From positions 32,517,876 to 32,581,875 of the forward strand of contig JBCFYV010011135.1 of assembly GCA_039000515.1 (NCBI GenBank): a stretch of DNA of 64,000 bases, given 5' to 3'. Shown one piece after another: positions 23,194-33,712 of the stretch; positions within the stretch are counted from its first letter, which is position 1, and each line of letters opens with the position of its first letter. The stretch is from Timema cristinae (Eukaryota; Arthropoda; Insecta; Phasmatodea; Timematidae). A program made the translations under genes and the position numbers. The notes beneath the pieces were generated by a model. It did no database searches and had not been told where the DNA came from. It was given only the letters and a program-made list of their open reading frames with translations.

Positions 23194-23692
23194 GTAAGTT
23201 TTTTCGCAGCGTTTGTATCAAAATATTCTGTCGGACAGAATAAACCAAATTTCTCCAGTAGAAACAAAAAGTTTAATTTTCTTCACACGGTGATATCAAC
23301 AATTATTATTATTATTAGCATCGCGTCTTACTACCCGTTCGGGTTATACGCACTTACGCTAATGTGTAATGGTAGGGTGATTGTGAGATGAAATGAAGGA
23401 CCTACAGTTTAACGTGGAATCCGAACCACGGTGGAGGCCTGGCAGATATCAACAATTGTTGAATATCTGTCGAGAGGGTGTCCTGGAATGTAATGACAAC
23501 TTTTTATCTTCATTTAAAAGTTTCACATCTAATACCGCCATGCTCATGACAGATATTCAACAATAATTGTTGATATCACCGTGTGAGGAAAATTAAACTC
23601 TAGGTTTCTACTGGTAGCAATATTTGATTTATTTTGACAAAAAAAAACTGCAAAATTACTGGCCTTGAGCGTCCCTTAAATCCTCACCTTAA
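23194..23692 (+). mobile_element. palindromic MITE, TTAA-type, split by a SINE
   Basis: Long inverted arms: left cagaataaaccaaatttctc, cacacggtgatatcaacaat; right attgttgatatcaccgtgtg, ggtttctactggtagcaa, gatttattttgac. The right end cctcacc|ttaa matches the terminal ccgcacc|ttaa of the better copy at 29545-29909. The left terminus is worn. A SINE-B piece is inserted at 23305-23444. Confidence 0.6.
23305..23444 (-). mobile_element. SINE-B, 5'-truncated, with perfect 13-bp target duplication
   Basis: Minus-strand copy from the (ATT)n tail and gcgtcttactacccgttcgg to ccacggtggaggcctggc. The head is missing. The target word gatatcaacaatt is present on both sides (23292-23304, 23445-23457). Proof of insertion into the MITE and of 5' truncation during reverse transcription. 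Confidence 0.92.
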
Positions 23693-23814
23693 AACCTTGT
23701 AAATGGTTGAGGGGAAAGGGGTATAATTAGATTTTACCACTTTTATTAAGTTTGCCATTTTAATTTAATTTATAGCTGCTCTGGCAGTCAATGTTGTCAA
23801 TTTTGAAATTAACT

Positions 23815-23960
23815 GGACTGTCATTGACGAGAATATGATCTGGGTTCGAATCATTATTGGGTGTATAGAGGGTCGTATTTTTTTTACTCTATCCACGCAA
23901 ATGTGGACACACTTCCTTTAAATTCAACCTTCATCCCTAACACTTTGGTGTAACACGTAC
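23815..23960 (+). mobile_element. SINE-C fragment, old
   Basis: Contains actgtcattgacgagaatat, gatctgggttcgaatcatta (B box), ctatccacgcaaatgtggac and cacttcctttaaattcaacc, then ttcatccctaaca. The A-box region is not recognisable. Confidence 0.55.
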
Positions 23961-24016
23961 ATATAAGTACGATTAGATAGATTGAAATAAAATTATTAGA
24001 GATAATTTAGGGCAGA

Positions 24017-24266
24017 AACCCACCTCAGTGATGTAGTTGGCTAACACGCTAGTTTCGTGTTCAGCTAGACTGCAGAGGACGGGGAGATCGAGGTTCGAAT
24101 CTCAGCTGGTTAAACTGGGGGAGTGGTTTTTCTTAAGCGATTTTCCACTCTCCCTCCACACAAATGTAGGTTCACGTCCTCTGAATGCAACCTTCCCAAT
24201 TCCGAACCCATTAGTGTAATTAGTATTTAAGCGTATAAACCGAACGGATAGTAAGACGCGGTGCTG
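24017..24266 (+). mobile_element. SINE-A copy, full length
   Basis: Head cccacctcagtgatgtagtt, B box gaggttcgaatctcag, body gcgattttccactctccctc, and tail gcgtataaaccgaacggata then gtaagacgcggtgct. Moderately diverged. Confidence 0.87.
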
Positions 24267-24599
24267 TAATTAAGTTTAATTAAAAAGTGTGTAAAGGCAA
24301 GAAATAAATGAGTGTTTATTTTGTAGTGAGTGTGGGTGCATTTAAGAACAAATATTAGAATTAACTCACTGGAGGGCTATAAATTTTACATTAAAAAAAA
24401 CATTAATTGAAAATAGTAAAGATTGAGAAGCAAAAAGAATTTAAATATTTATATCTAAAAGGCCACCGAAGCTGGTCAGACTATAAGTGTTTAGTTTACT
24501 ATCTATTCGCTAGAGAGAAGCATACGCTTTGCGTAAGTTTGAAAAAATAGTACATAAAATCGTCGCTAGATCTAACACAATTTAAATGTACACACACCT

Positions 24600-24640
24600 A
24601 CTCTTTGATTGGTTACTACACCGAGCATGCGCATAACGTT
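24600..24640 (+). promoter_or_regulatory. possible promoter elements upstream of the 25201 exon
   Basis: An inverted CCAAT box (ttgattggttac, 24605-24616) is followed 12 bases later by gagcatgcgcataa, which resembles an NRF-1 site. Together with the signal-peptide-like exon 560 bases downstream this could be a promoter. No TATA box is obvious. Confidence 0.25.
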
Positions 24641-25200
24641 ATTGTTCGAAACTCCAGTGTGCAATGCAATAAAGAAACGGGTGACGACGAACGTTCGACC
24701 ATGGTTCGACCGAAGGCAGTGGTGCTTCGTGTGTTTGGAAACTTTTATTAAAGTTTATTTATGAATGTGTGTTGTGGACATTTCAATGTGAATTGCTGTG
24801 AATCAATATATTTAAATGTTTCCCACTGAAAAGTATACATTTTCCAATAGGATCCGTGTCAAAACAACGGACCTACAACCAGATAAATTATGCCGTTTAC
24901 CTTTCAACATAAAGTAGTTTTTTTTTTACCTTGTGTTTCGAGTTTTACAGGTGATCTAATCTTTTAATCGGACGCGCCTTCGATGACGACGTTTTTCTCA
25001 AGAAACGAGAATGTTTTTTATTTTGTGTTTAAGTTGTTTATGTGTGGTTGTTTAAATTATTTGTGATTCTCTTTTTTTTTAAATATTGTGTCAGGTGTGC
25101 ATGCATTTTACCTGAACGCTTGTTTTGTGACAAGCGTCACTTTTGCTCTTTTTTTTTAATGGTCATTTGGACAAAAGGATAAATTGACCCAACAGCAGCC
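24641..25200 (+). other. putative 5' UTR/promoter region of an unknown gene
   Basis: Less repeat-like sequence between the promoter-like elements and the Kozak ATG at 25201. No SINE or tandem repeat is seen. Confidence 0.25.
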
Positions 25201-25357
25201 ATGGAAAGGAGGAGTGAAATATACCGCTTCACGTTTAGAATCGAATACCGGACGTTTAAATGGTTCACGTACATGTTAAGTGTCAAGAAAAAACATGACT
25301 GCTGGAAGATATTCTTCATCCTTATTTGTAGCTGTTTGACGAACTCTTCTTCAGCTG
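25201..25357 (+). CDS. candidate first coding exon with signal peptide or membrane anchor, gene unidentified
   Basis: The ATG lies in an ideal context (cagcagccATGG). It codes for 52 residues plus one base before a consensus donor (gctg|gtaagt), phase 1. After a basic N-terminal region (MERRSEIYRFTFR..) comes KKKHDCWKIFFILICSCLTN then SSSA: basic residues, a short hydrophobic core and small residues, as in a long signal peptide or a signal anchor. Phase-1 introns after signal peptides are common in animal secreted and receptor genes. A possible partner exon is at 28707. I do not recognise the gene. Confidence 0.4.
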
Positions 25358-26024
25358 GTAAGTGCAACAATGATCTTGTTTTTTTTCTGTAAACAATAGG
25401 GTCTAACGAAGACAATTTATCATTATTTTGTTGGTTGAACTATTAATTATTCTCAGTATTGTTTTCCAAGTTGTTAACAGTATTTCAACACTGAACCATT
25501 TGATAAATAAACCTTGTTGTTCGTTTGTAATACGTTGATTTTACTAACATCTTTTTCTAATAAGAGGTCGTTATACTTTAAAAGTGTTTTTTTTAAGTTG
25601 TTAAACGTTAAATCACCATATTAGAAATATATCTTCAGGAAATGTTGCCTTGGAACTGAGTTTGTTTTTTAAAATTTGAATAGATTCGAAAGTATCTTAT
25701 ATTCATAGTAGGTCTACCTATACATTGATGTACAAGCCGATTTGACGTCTGACTTTTTAATCCGTTTTGCTATTGACAAAAGAGGTTGAGGTTCGACTCA
25801 CGCTCTAGTGAATGGATTTTTTTCCCTCTCTCTCCAATCGCACATGCGGCCATGTTTATTGTCTTATTTTACTTTCATCTTCCCAAGCCTATTAACTTAA
25901 TTGATTGCTAATTTATTACGATTTTCTTTTTCATTGGGTTCGAATTTCCTCTGAATGAAGTCAAATGAATTGTTTACCAATCTCAAAGTTAAAAGAGAAT
26001 TGTAATAAACAGTTATATGTGATA
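25358..26024. other. probable intron, possible tRNA-like segment
   Basis: AT-rich sequence. At 25744-25815 gacgtctgacttttta..gaggttgaggttcgactcac has a B-box-like motif and may be an old SINE head. Confidence 0.25.
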
Positions 26025-26255
26025 ATAAAATGTTTAATATTTACATGTTGTAGTCAACACAACATGTTTTACTGTAACTAACAACAATTACAGAACATAT
26101 CACGTGATATACATCAGTTAAATAAACGAACATTTGATTAAACTCATTCAACTGTAATTTAAAACTCGTGAAAATTCTGTATCCCTGTATTTCTCCCGGT
26201 TAATACGAACAAGTATCGGTCACAATTAGTTCGGATTAACCAGGTTGTTATGCAT
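26025..26255 (-). mobile_element. pogo/Tc1-like MITE copy, related to 6577-6938
   Basis: Shares with the 6577 element, in reverse, gtaactaacaacaattac, atatcacgtgatataca, agttaaataaacgaacattt, gattaaactcattcaactgt and the inner gttcggattaaccaggtt. The ends are less clear than in the first copy. Confidence 0.5.
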
Positions 26256-26327
26256 GTAAAAACTTTTAAATATCTCCAGTAACACAAGCGACGCTAAAAT
26301 AGTTATGATTTTTAAGAACATCAAACC

Positions 26328-26579
<252 letters not shown>

Positions 26580-26664
26580 TACAGTCCTAGAAGTTTTCCC
26601 GATAAAACCGCGGCTCGCTCATTTTAACCGGGGGTAACTTATACACAGATTTTAAATGACATTT

Positions 26665-26735
26665 ATCCTGGTTCGGTGGCAGCATGGTCTAAGGAGCTAC
26701 TTACAATTGCAGTGGACTAGACTTGTTAACCATAT
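26665..26735 (+). mobile_element. SINE-C head fragment
   Basis: Reads cctggttcggtggcagcatg then gtctaaggagctac and cagtggactagac. Only the head region is preserved. Confidence 0.45.
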
Positions 26736-26818
26736 AAATAGAGAGCCACCCAGGCTTGTTAAATCGGTAGATACAACTTTTTAAACGATTCAATATTATC
26801 AATTCGTCAAGTTGAGGG

Positions 26819-27482
26819 ATAGAACAGTTACTACAGTCCAATGTTCATAGGAAGAACCTTATCTGACAGCTAGAACAGTTACTACAGTCCAATGTTCGTA
26901 GGAAGAACCTTATCTGACAGCTAGAACAGTTACTACAGTCCAATGTTCGTAGGAAGAACCTTATCTGACAGCTAGAACAGTTACTACAGTCCAATGTTCA
27001 TAGGAAGAACCTTATCTGACAGCTAGAACAGTTACTACAGTCCAATGTTCATAGGAAGAACCTTATCTGACAACTAGAACAGCTACTACAGTCCAATGTT
27101 CATAGGAAGAACCTTATCTGACAGCTAGAACGGTTACTACAGTCCATTGTTCATAGGAAGAACCTTATCTGACAGCTAGAACAGTTACTACAGTCTATTG
27201 TTCATAGGAAGAACCTTATCTGACAGCTATAACAGTTACTACAGTCCAATGTTCATAGGAAGAACCTTATCTGACACCTAGAACAGTTACTACAGTCCAA
27301 TGTTCGTAGGAAGAACCTTATCTGACAGCTAGAACAGTTACTACAGTCCAATGTTCATAGGAAGAACCTTATCTGACAGCTAGAACAGTTACTACAGTCC
27401 AATGTTCACAGGAAGAACCTTATCTGACAGCTAGAACAGTTACTACAGTCCAATGTTCATAGGAAGAACCTTATCTGACAGA
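26819..27482 (-). repeat. 51-bp minisatellite array 2, 13 copies, inverted
   Basis: Unit agaacagttactacagtcca + atgttcataggaagaacctt + atctgacagct, the exact reverse complement of array 1. Variants include ttcgtagg and tccattgttc. Confidence 0.97.
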
Positions 27483-27783
27483 AATGTTGTAGGCTCGAGT
27501 TGCGTGTAAAGGCGAAACACGCACAGGAAACTAAACATATTTTATAGCTTCATTTAGCGGCTTGGCGTGAGAATTCTGGCGAGAGAGAGTGTGTAGGAGC
27601 TAGATAGGAGAGTGAATACGGTTTGGAACAGAGATTGGTTTAAGTGTACGCATAACACCAATATTGTGTTTTTTTTAACTATCTTGGTGTGTGTGTGAAA
27701 ATTTGAATAGCCTTTTATAAAATATACTACAGTTTTTTTTCCGCTATTAATACATTAGGATTATTTTATAGGTATTGATAGTA
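27483..27783. other. spacer between minisatellite and SINE
   Basis: No gene. Contains a short GAGAGAGAG run and T tracts. Confidence 0.35.
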
Positions 27784-27942
27784 GGGAATGCCAGGCCTCC
27801 ACCGTGGTTCGGATTCCACGTTAAACTGTAGGTCCTTTATTTCATCTCACAATCACCCTATTACTACACATTAGCGTAATTAGTACTTAAAGCGTATAGC
27901 CCAAACGGGTAGTAAGACGCGGTGCTAATAATAATAATAATA
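27784..27942 (+). mobile_element. SINE-B, 5' truncated
   Basis: Starts at gggaatgccaggcctccacc and runs through ggttcggattccacgttaaa to the tail gcgtatagcccaaacgggta and (AAT)n. Truncated at nearly the same body position as the copy at 23305-23444. Confidence 0.88.
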
Positions 27943-27954
27943 CATGACTGGACG

Positions 27955-27985
27955 TATGAACATTGGACTGTAGTAACTGTTCTGA
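27955..27985 (+). repeat. isolated partial 51-bp unit
   Basis: tatgaacattggactgtagt then aactgttct, in the orientation of array 1, standing between two arrays of opposite orientation. Confidence 0.75.
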
Positions 27986-28097
27986 GCCGCTTACAAGAGC
28001 GCTAGATGCGCTGGTCCACTCACTTGACTAGCTTGGATTCGGATTGGAGCACTCCAGATATCGCCAACCGTACTTATATTGGGGTCACAGTAATATT

Positions 28098-28344
28098 TAG
28101 CACCGCGTCTTACTACCCGTTCGGGTTATACGCTTTAAGTACTAATTACGCTAATGGATTAGGAATTGGGAAGGTTGAATTAGAGGAAGTGAACCCGCAT
28201 TTGCGTGGAGGGAGAGTGGAAAACCATTTAGGAAAAACTACCCCCAGTTCAGCCGACTGAGATTCGAACCTTGATCTCCCCGTCCTCAGCAGTCGAGCTC
28301 AACACGAGACTAGCGCGTTAGCCAACCACGCCACCGAGGCGGGT
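28098..28344 (-). mobile_element. SINE-A copy, full length, near consensus
   Basis: Complement of the full unit from tagcaccgcgtcttactacc to gccaccgaggcgggt, with B box complement gagattcgaaccttgatctc and A box complement ggccaaccacgcc-type. One of the least diverged copies and useful as a family reference. Confidence 0.93.
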
Positions 28345-28706
28345 AAAATGCTCTGAAAAGAGTTCGAGCAAATGATTGTGTTGTCTAAATCACAAGTCAT
28401 TCAGCGAGGTTTGTTCGTTATTGAAATTAGCCACAATTTTTTTTAATTACAAAATTTATTTAAGGATTATGTTATGATTTTTAATCGGATTAAATTTAGT
28501 CATATGTAATTTTCGTGGAGTATTTAATGTCAGTACCGTACTGAACTGATAAAGGTTATTACGTACTGTTATTTCACTTTCTAAAGAACTGTGATGATTA
28601 AAATCGGACTGGATCAAAATTTGACACCGACGCGGAAAAATTTACTGTCCCCGGGTAAGGTTCAGGCGATTTTAATGAAAAATATGTTTTCTCTTGACGT
28701 ACGCAG
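28345..28706. other. non-coding, nothing recognised
   Basis: AT-rich sequence leading to a possible acceptor at 28706. Confidence 0.35.
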
Positions 28707-28777
28707 ACTACCAAGAGTGTGACTACTCCTGCAAAAACGGTTGTTTGCTGAGAGTTGGCTTCTGGAACATTCTCTGA
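28707..28777 (+). CDS. speculative second exon of the 25201 gene
   Basis: Acceptor gttttctcttgacgtacgcag. A phase-1 join with the exon at 25201 gives Asp and then YQECDYSCKNGCLLRVGFWN, IL and TGA at 28775. The Cys-x3-Cys-x3-Cys spacing looks like part of a small disulphide domain. The stop lies just before a MITE (28782), so the real end of the exon may have been altered. Without transcript data this is only a possibility. Confidence 0.18.
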
Positions 28778-28781
28778 GTAA

Positions 28782-29314
28782 TGCTGGGATCACGATCAAC
28801 TTAACCTATGTGTGATCACGATTCACGTAACTTAACGTAACAACTCGAGTCAAACATCTTCATTCTCGAGTATGATCTGTGATATTTACTATTTGTAAAG
28901 TGATGATCTGTTAATGTTTACAGTTTTCAATCGATATAATAAATATATATTACTAAACTTTTTTTGATAAATTTAACTTTCCTATTTTAGTTTAATTATT
29001 TTGTTTCAATGTCTGATCACTAAAACTTACACTAAAGAGTAAACATTGGTCATAATACCAACAAATGAATTACTAAATAGCCATGGTGACATCACTCGCA
29101 TAATGATTGGCTGGTTAGATCACGTGATACCCTTCAAGTAACGTAAAGTAAAGTAAAAGACCTCCCAAGACATCTCTTACGTTAAGTTAACTGCAAGTCA
29201 ACGTTAAGTTAAGTGCATCGTGATCGCTTACATTTAAACACACGAGGAGGTCCTTTACGTTAAGTTACGTTAAGTTTACGTTAAGTTAACGTTAAGTTGA
29301 TCGTGATCCCGGCA
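28782..29314 (+). mobile_element. Harbinger-like MITE with TAA duplication
   Basis: Terminal inverted repeats tgctgggatcacgatcaact (left) and agttgatcgtgatcccggca (right), flanked by TAA at 28779-28781 and 29315-29317. A 3-bp TWA target is typical of PIF/Harbinger elements. Subterminal regions are full of acttaacgta / acgttaagtt repeats (28823-28840, 29140-29300). No transposase frame. Confidence 0.75.
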
Positions 29315-29544
29315 TAAGTAACGGGATGCAGTTGTCTTTGTGCGCCTCCGTCCATATCCCCCGAGAAGATTTCACCTGGGTTACCGATGGAGGGATACAG
29401 AAGGGTTTACTGTGGGATATATAAGCTTATAACTCGAGGGGGTAGTAAGACGCGGTGTTAAAAACGAAACTGGGCTTTGAAGTCGGTACAAGCATTCGAC
29501 CCTTGAGTCCACACAACTAATTTTAGTGTGTGTTTCTTTTTTAA
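29315..29544. other. spacer with a SINE tail remnant
   Basis: At 29425-29460 agcttataactcgagggggt and agtaagacgcggtgtt are remnants of the shared SINE tail. The rest is unassigned. Confidence 0.45.
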
Positions 29545-29909
29545 GGTGCGGCCAAAAAGAGCGAGAGTAATTTTACAGTTTTTATAGCATTATATTTTTT
29601 TGGACAAAATAAATCAAATATTTCTCCAGTAGCAACATAGTTTAGTTTTCTACACATGCTGATGTCAACAGATCTTGAATATCTGTCAAGGGTGACCTGG
29701 AATTTGGTCAGAACTTTTTTTTAAATACAGAGAAAAGTTCTGACCAAATTCCAGGACACCTTTGACAGACATTCAAGATCTGTTGACATCAGCATGTGCA
29801 GAAAACTAAACTCTTTGTTGCTACTGGAGAAATATTTGATTTATTTTGGACCAAAAAATTTCAATTCTGTAAAAACTGTAAAATTACTCGCGCTCCCTTC
29901 GACCGCACC
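29545..29909 (+). mobile_element. piggyBac-like MITE, almost perfect palindrome
   Basis: TTAA on both sides (29541-29544, 29910-29913), termini ggtgcggcc and gaccgcacc, and two arms of about 170-180 bases meeting at 29720-29733. Matching arm words include caaataaatcaaatatttct-type, tgatgtcaacagatcttgaa and ggaatttggtcagaactttt. TTAA targets are typical of piggyBac. The same family is at 23194-23692. Confidence 0.78.
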
Positions 29910-29913
29910 TTAA

Positions 29914-30328
29914 GTCCTCTAATCTAACTTGTGATTATTTCTAGGGTCTGACGAATTCAAGGGTTCTTGGACAATCCATTGCTCTGTAATCGTAAAAAGG
30001 TTGTTAAGAACTCCTTGTAAGAGTGACATGGAAATTCGTACGTGCTAAAATATAAAATTTGTGTCAGCGCTTGTGAAAACACAAAAGGGTTTTAGTTTTT
30101 TTGAACGTGTCCTAAACTTTGCAACCCCCCTTGCTCTTTTTTTTTTAAAAAGGGAGTTGAGGTAAGGGTAAACCATCCACCCCCCCCCCACTTCCTCTTT
30201 CTAGAATGTTCCATAGTACCCTTATCTTACCCTTCTATCTCATCTCAAGTGAAGGCAACACAATAGACCCTTTAAAGACGCGAAGCTGACGTTCGCTGGG
30301 ATTCTCAGGAGGATAAACTAACCTTAAA
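29914..30328. other. spacer, nothing recognised
   Basis: Includes a C run at 30178-30189 and T-rich tracts. No gene. Confidence 0.35.
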
Positions 30329-31738
30329 GTTCATAGGAAGAACCTTATCTGACAGCTAGAACAGTTACTACAGTCCAATGTTCATAGGAAGAACCTTATC
30401 TGACAGCTAGAACAGTTACTACAGTCCAATGTTCATAGGAAGAACCTTATCTGACAGCTAGAACAGTTACTACAGTCCAATGTTCATAGGAAGCACCTTA
30501 TCTGACAGCTAGAACAGTTACTACAGTCCAATGTTCATAGGAAGCACCTTATCTGACAGCTAGAACAGTTACTACAGTCCAATGTTCATAAGAAGAACCT
30601 TATCTGACAGCTAGAACAGTTACTACAGTCCAATGTTCATAGGAAGCACCTTATCTGACAGCTAGAACAGTTACTACAGTCCAATGTTCATAGGAAGAAC
30701 CTTATCTGACAACTAGAACAGTTACTACAGTCCAATGTTCATAGGAAGAACCTTATCTGACAGCTAGAACAGTTAATACAGTCCAATGTTCATAGGAAGA
30801 ACCTTATCTGACAGCTAGAACAGTTACTACAGTCCAATGTTCATAGGAAGAACCTTATCTGACGGCTAGAACAGTTACTACAGTCCAATGTCCATAGGAA
30901 GAACCTTATCTGACAGCTAGAACAGTTACTACAGTCCAATGTTCATAGGAAGAACCTTATCTGACAGCTAGAACAGTTACTACAGTCCAATGTTCATAGG
31001 AAGAACCTTATCTGACAGCTAGAACAGTTATTACAGTCCAATGTTCATAGGAAGAACCTTATCTGACAGCTAGAACAGTTACTACAGTCCAATGTTCATA
31101 GGAAGAACCTTATCTGACAGCTAGAACAGTTACTACAGTCCAATGTTCATAGGAAGAACCTTATCTGACAGCTAGAACAGTTACTACAGTACAATGTTCG
31201 TTGGAAGAACCTTATCTACCAGCTAGAACAGTTACTACAGTCAAATGTTCATAGGAAGAACCTTATCTGACAGCTAGAACAGTTACTACAGTCAAATGTT
31301 CATAGGAAGAACCTTATCTGACAGCTAGAACAGTTACTACAGTACAATGTTCGTTGGAAGAACCTTATCTACCAGCTAGAACAGTTACTACAGTCAAATG
31401 TTCATAGGAAGAACCTTATCTGACAGCTAGAACAGTTACTACAGTCAAATGTTCATAGGAAGAACCTTATCTGACAGCTAGAACAGTTACTACAGTCCAA
31501 TGTTCATAGGAAGAACCTTATCTGACAGCTAGAACAGTTACTACAGTTCAATGTTCATAGGAAGAACCTTATCTGACAGCTAGAACAGTTACTACAGTCC
31601 ATTGTTCATAGCAAGAACCTTATCTGACAACTAGAACAGTTAATACAGTCCAATGTTCATAGGAAGAACCTTATCTGACAGCTAGAACAGTTACTACAGT
31701 CCAATGTTCATAGGAAGAACCTTATCTGAGAGCTAGAA
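30329..31738 (-). repeat. 51-bp minisatellite array 3, ~28 copies, inverted
   Basis: Same unit and orientation as array 2. A variant pair (tacaatgttcgttggaagaa, ttatctaccagct) is found at 31190 and again at 31343, 153 bases apart, showing a three-unit duplication. Boundaries are sharp on both sides. Confidence 0.97.
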
Positions 31739-32258
31739 ATGTTTCTTCCCACCTTAATAAAAGCTATGTTCACGTGTAAAGGGAGAACAGAAGCTATTTA
31801 TAGACTCGGGTAGGGTTGTTTTAGTCCACGTGGTTGGTGGTCTGTCTACTCCCCCCCTATTTCTATCTCTTGAACACGCAAGCTCTAGTGGGCTACTTTT
31901 TTTCTACGTCGTACATAAGCCCTCTCCCCCACCCCTTTCCCTCTATCTAACCCTTCCACCACTTTATCGAGTTTATTTAGTTAGTTCGAGCGTTTGTTCG
32001 GAATAAAATGTTCGTCGTTTATTGTTGTTCATTCCACCCCTTGTACCATTTTATTTGTTTGAAATCAAAATTAGATTATTTTGAAATATCTCTTCTTGTA
32101 ATCTTATTTTCTCTCTATAGAATTAGTGAAATGTGATTGAACCGATTCATTGACCGACACGGTACAAAACGTCTTGGGCTGGTCTGGTCTGTTAAAGACC
32201 GGGGTTCGAATAGTGGTCGGGGCTTACTGATTATGTTTTCTTTCCCTAAATAAAATAA
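31739..32258. other. spacer, nothing certain
   Basis: C-rich patches (31850, 31930). At 32180-32222 ggtctgttaaagaccggggt then tcgaatagtggtcggg may be an old tRNA-like fragment. Confidence 0.3.
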
Positions 32259-32526
32259 CCCGCCTCGGTGGCGTAGTTGGCTAACGCGCTAGTTTCGTGT
32301 CGTGCTTAGCTCGACTGCTGAGGACAGGTAGATTGAGGTTCGAATCTCGGTCGGGTGAACTGGGGGGGGGGGGTGTGTGTGTGTTCCTAAATGGCTTTCC
32401 ACTCTCCCTCCACGCAAATATCGGGTTCACTTCCTCTAATTCAACCTTCCCATTTCCTAAATCCATTAACGTAATTAGTACTTAAAGCGTATAACCCGAA
32501 CGGTTAGTAAGACGCGGTGCTAAATA
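32259..32526 (+). mobile_element. SINE-A copy, full length
   Basis: Head acccgcctcggtggcgtagt, B box gaggttcgaatctcggtcgg, a G run then a GT run, body ggctttccactctccctcca, and tail cgtataacccgaacggttag. Forms a tail-to-tail pair with the SINE-B that follows. Confidence 0.92.
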
Positions 32527-32549
32527 TTTTTATTATTATTATTATTATT

Positions 32550-32813
32550 AGCATCGCGTCTTACTACCCGTTCGGGTTATACGCACTTACGTTAATGTGT
32601 AATGATAGGGTGATTGTGAGATGAAATGAAGGACCTACAGTTTAACGTGGGATCCGAACCACGGTGGAGGCCTGGCATTCTCCACATTCACAATATGTCT
32701 TGTCAGAGGTGAAGGAAGGGTTTGGTAATCAGATAAATCTGTGCCGGGACGAGGATTGAACACCGGACCTCCAGCACAGAAGTGTGACACCTTACCCTTA
32801 GACCACCAGGTCA
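32550..32813 (-). mobile_element. SINE-B copy, full length, inverted
   Basis: Complement from tagcatcgcgtcttactacc to ccttagaccaccaggtcac, with B box complement gaggattgaacaccggacc. Complete head, body and tail. Confidence 0.92.
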
Positions 32814-33087
32814 CTATTTTCGATTAGTGTTTGTTAGTTATTTTTTATTCTCCTTTGATATATTTTTTTTACTGATTAGTTTAATTATTTCTTAGAACAT
32901 TGTAATAAAAATGTTAAAATAATATTATATTTTATATAAAAGAGTATATGCATAATGCACCGTATATATATATATATATATGAGTAATTAAGTCAATCCC
33001 AAAATAATAATTCAATCAATAAATAGTCTCTTTAGATAATTAGTTCAAGTTCACATGTTTTTAATTTTCAATATAATATAAGACATA
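32814..33087. other. spacer with (TA)n microsatellite
   Basis: A TA run lies at 32963-32981. The rest is AT-rich with no gene. Confidence 0.5.
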
Positions 33088-33294
33088 CAGTAGCCCCGTG
33101 GCTTCTTTGGTGCTGACTGACAGTCAACATTTATGTATATACCTAAATATTGACTGTCAGAAGTGACAGCTGCTAAACACATGTTTTAGCAGATCATACG
33201 GCTCAGCGTAGGGATACATAATTTGGTGTGGTAACTTTTCATAGCCGTCAGCTGTGAGCCGTCAGTCAGCACCAAAGAAGCCACGGGGCTACTG
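33088..33294 (+). mobile_element. Tc1/mariner-type MITE, 207 bp, second copy
   Basis: Left terminus cagtagccccgtggcttctt, right terminus gaagccacggggctactg, flanked by TA (33086-33087, 33295-33296). Internal ggtatatacctaa / tgtatatacctaa and gtgtagggatac / gcgtagggatac-type blocks match 10523-10736. Confidence 0.88.
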
Positions 33295-33712
33295 TAGCTA
33301 CCCTAAAGTATTTTTTGTTTATTCTGATTCATGTCATCCATCTTGTTAAATGCGATTGGACTACTCTAAATCTTTTATCTATGTGGCCCACACTCTACAG
33401 TTCGTGGGGGGGGCCCCAAATTGCCCAGGATCTGCCCTGGGAGGGAATGGGTCATCATGTAATCATCACGTTGCGATGCATCATGCATCAGAGAGAGAGA
33501 GAGTGTCTTGTAAACACGTCTTGTACTCAGGATGTTGTAAGTTGTGTCTAACCAGTAAACAGGAGGTTCGAGGAGGTGTAACAAAGGAAATACCTCTGGT
33601 GACGCGTTCGCGCAGGTATGTTGTTAGGTCGATTGTACACTAGCGGTTAGAACGCGGCGGTCTCGCCACCAGCTTACACCCCAAACTCTTGAATCTACAC
33701 CCGACTGTCGAA
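33295..33712. other. spacer, no recognised gene
   Basis: Short open frames on both strands (33315-33643) have no recognisable domain. GA run at 33490-33502. At 33643-33666 cactagcggttagaacgcgg resembles 34781-34803 on the far side of the following array. Confidence 0.4.

Noticed and set aside
25137..25415. Minus-strand frame opposite the 25201 exon (MSSLDPIVYRKKTRS..)
   Set aside because: Shadow of the plus-strand exon, which has the better start context and a consensus donor.
33315..33643. Overlapping frames on both strands near 33.3-33.6 kb
   Set aside because: No domain, splice signals or codon bias; overlapping frames contradict each other.
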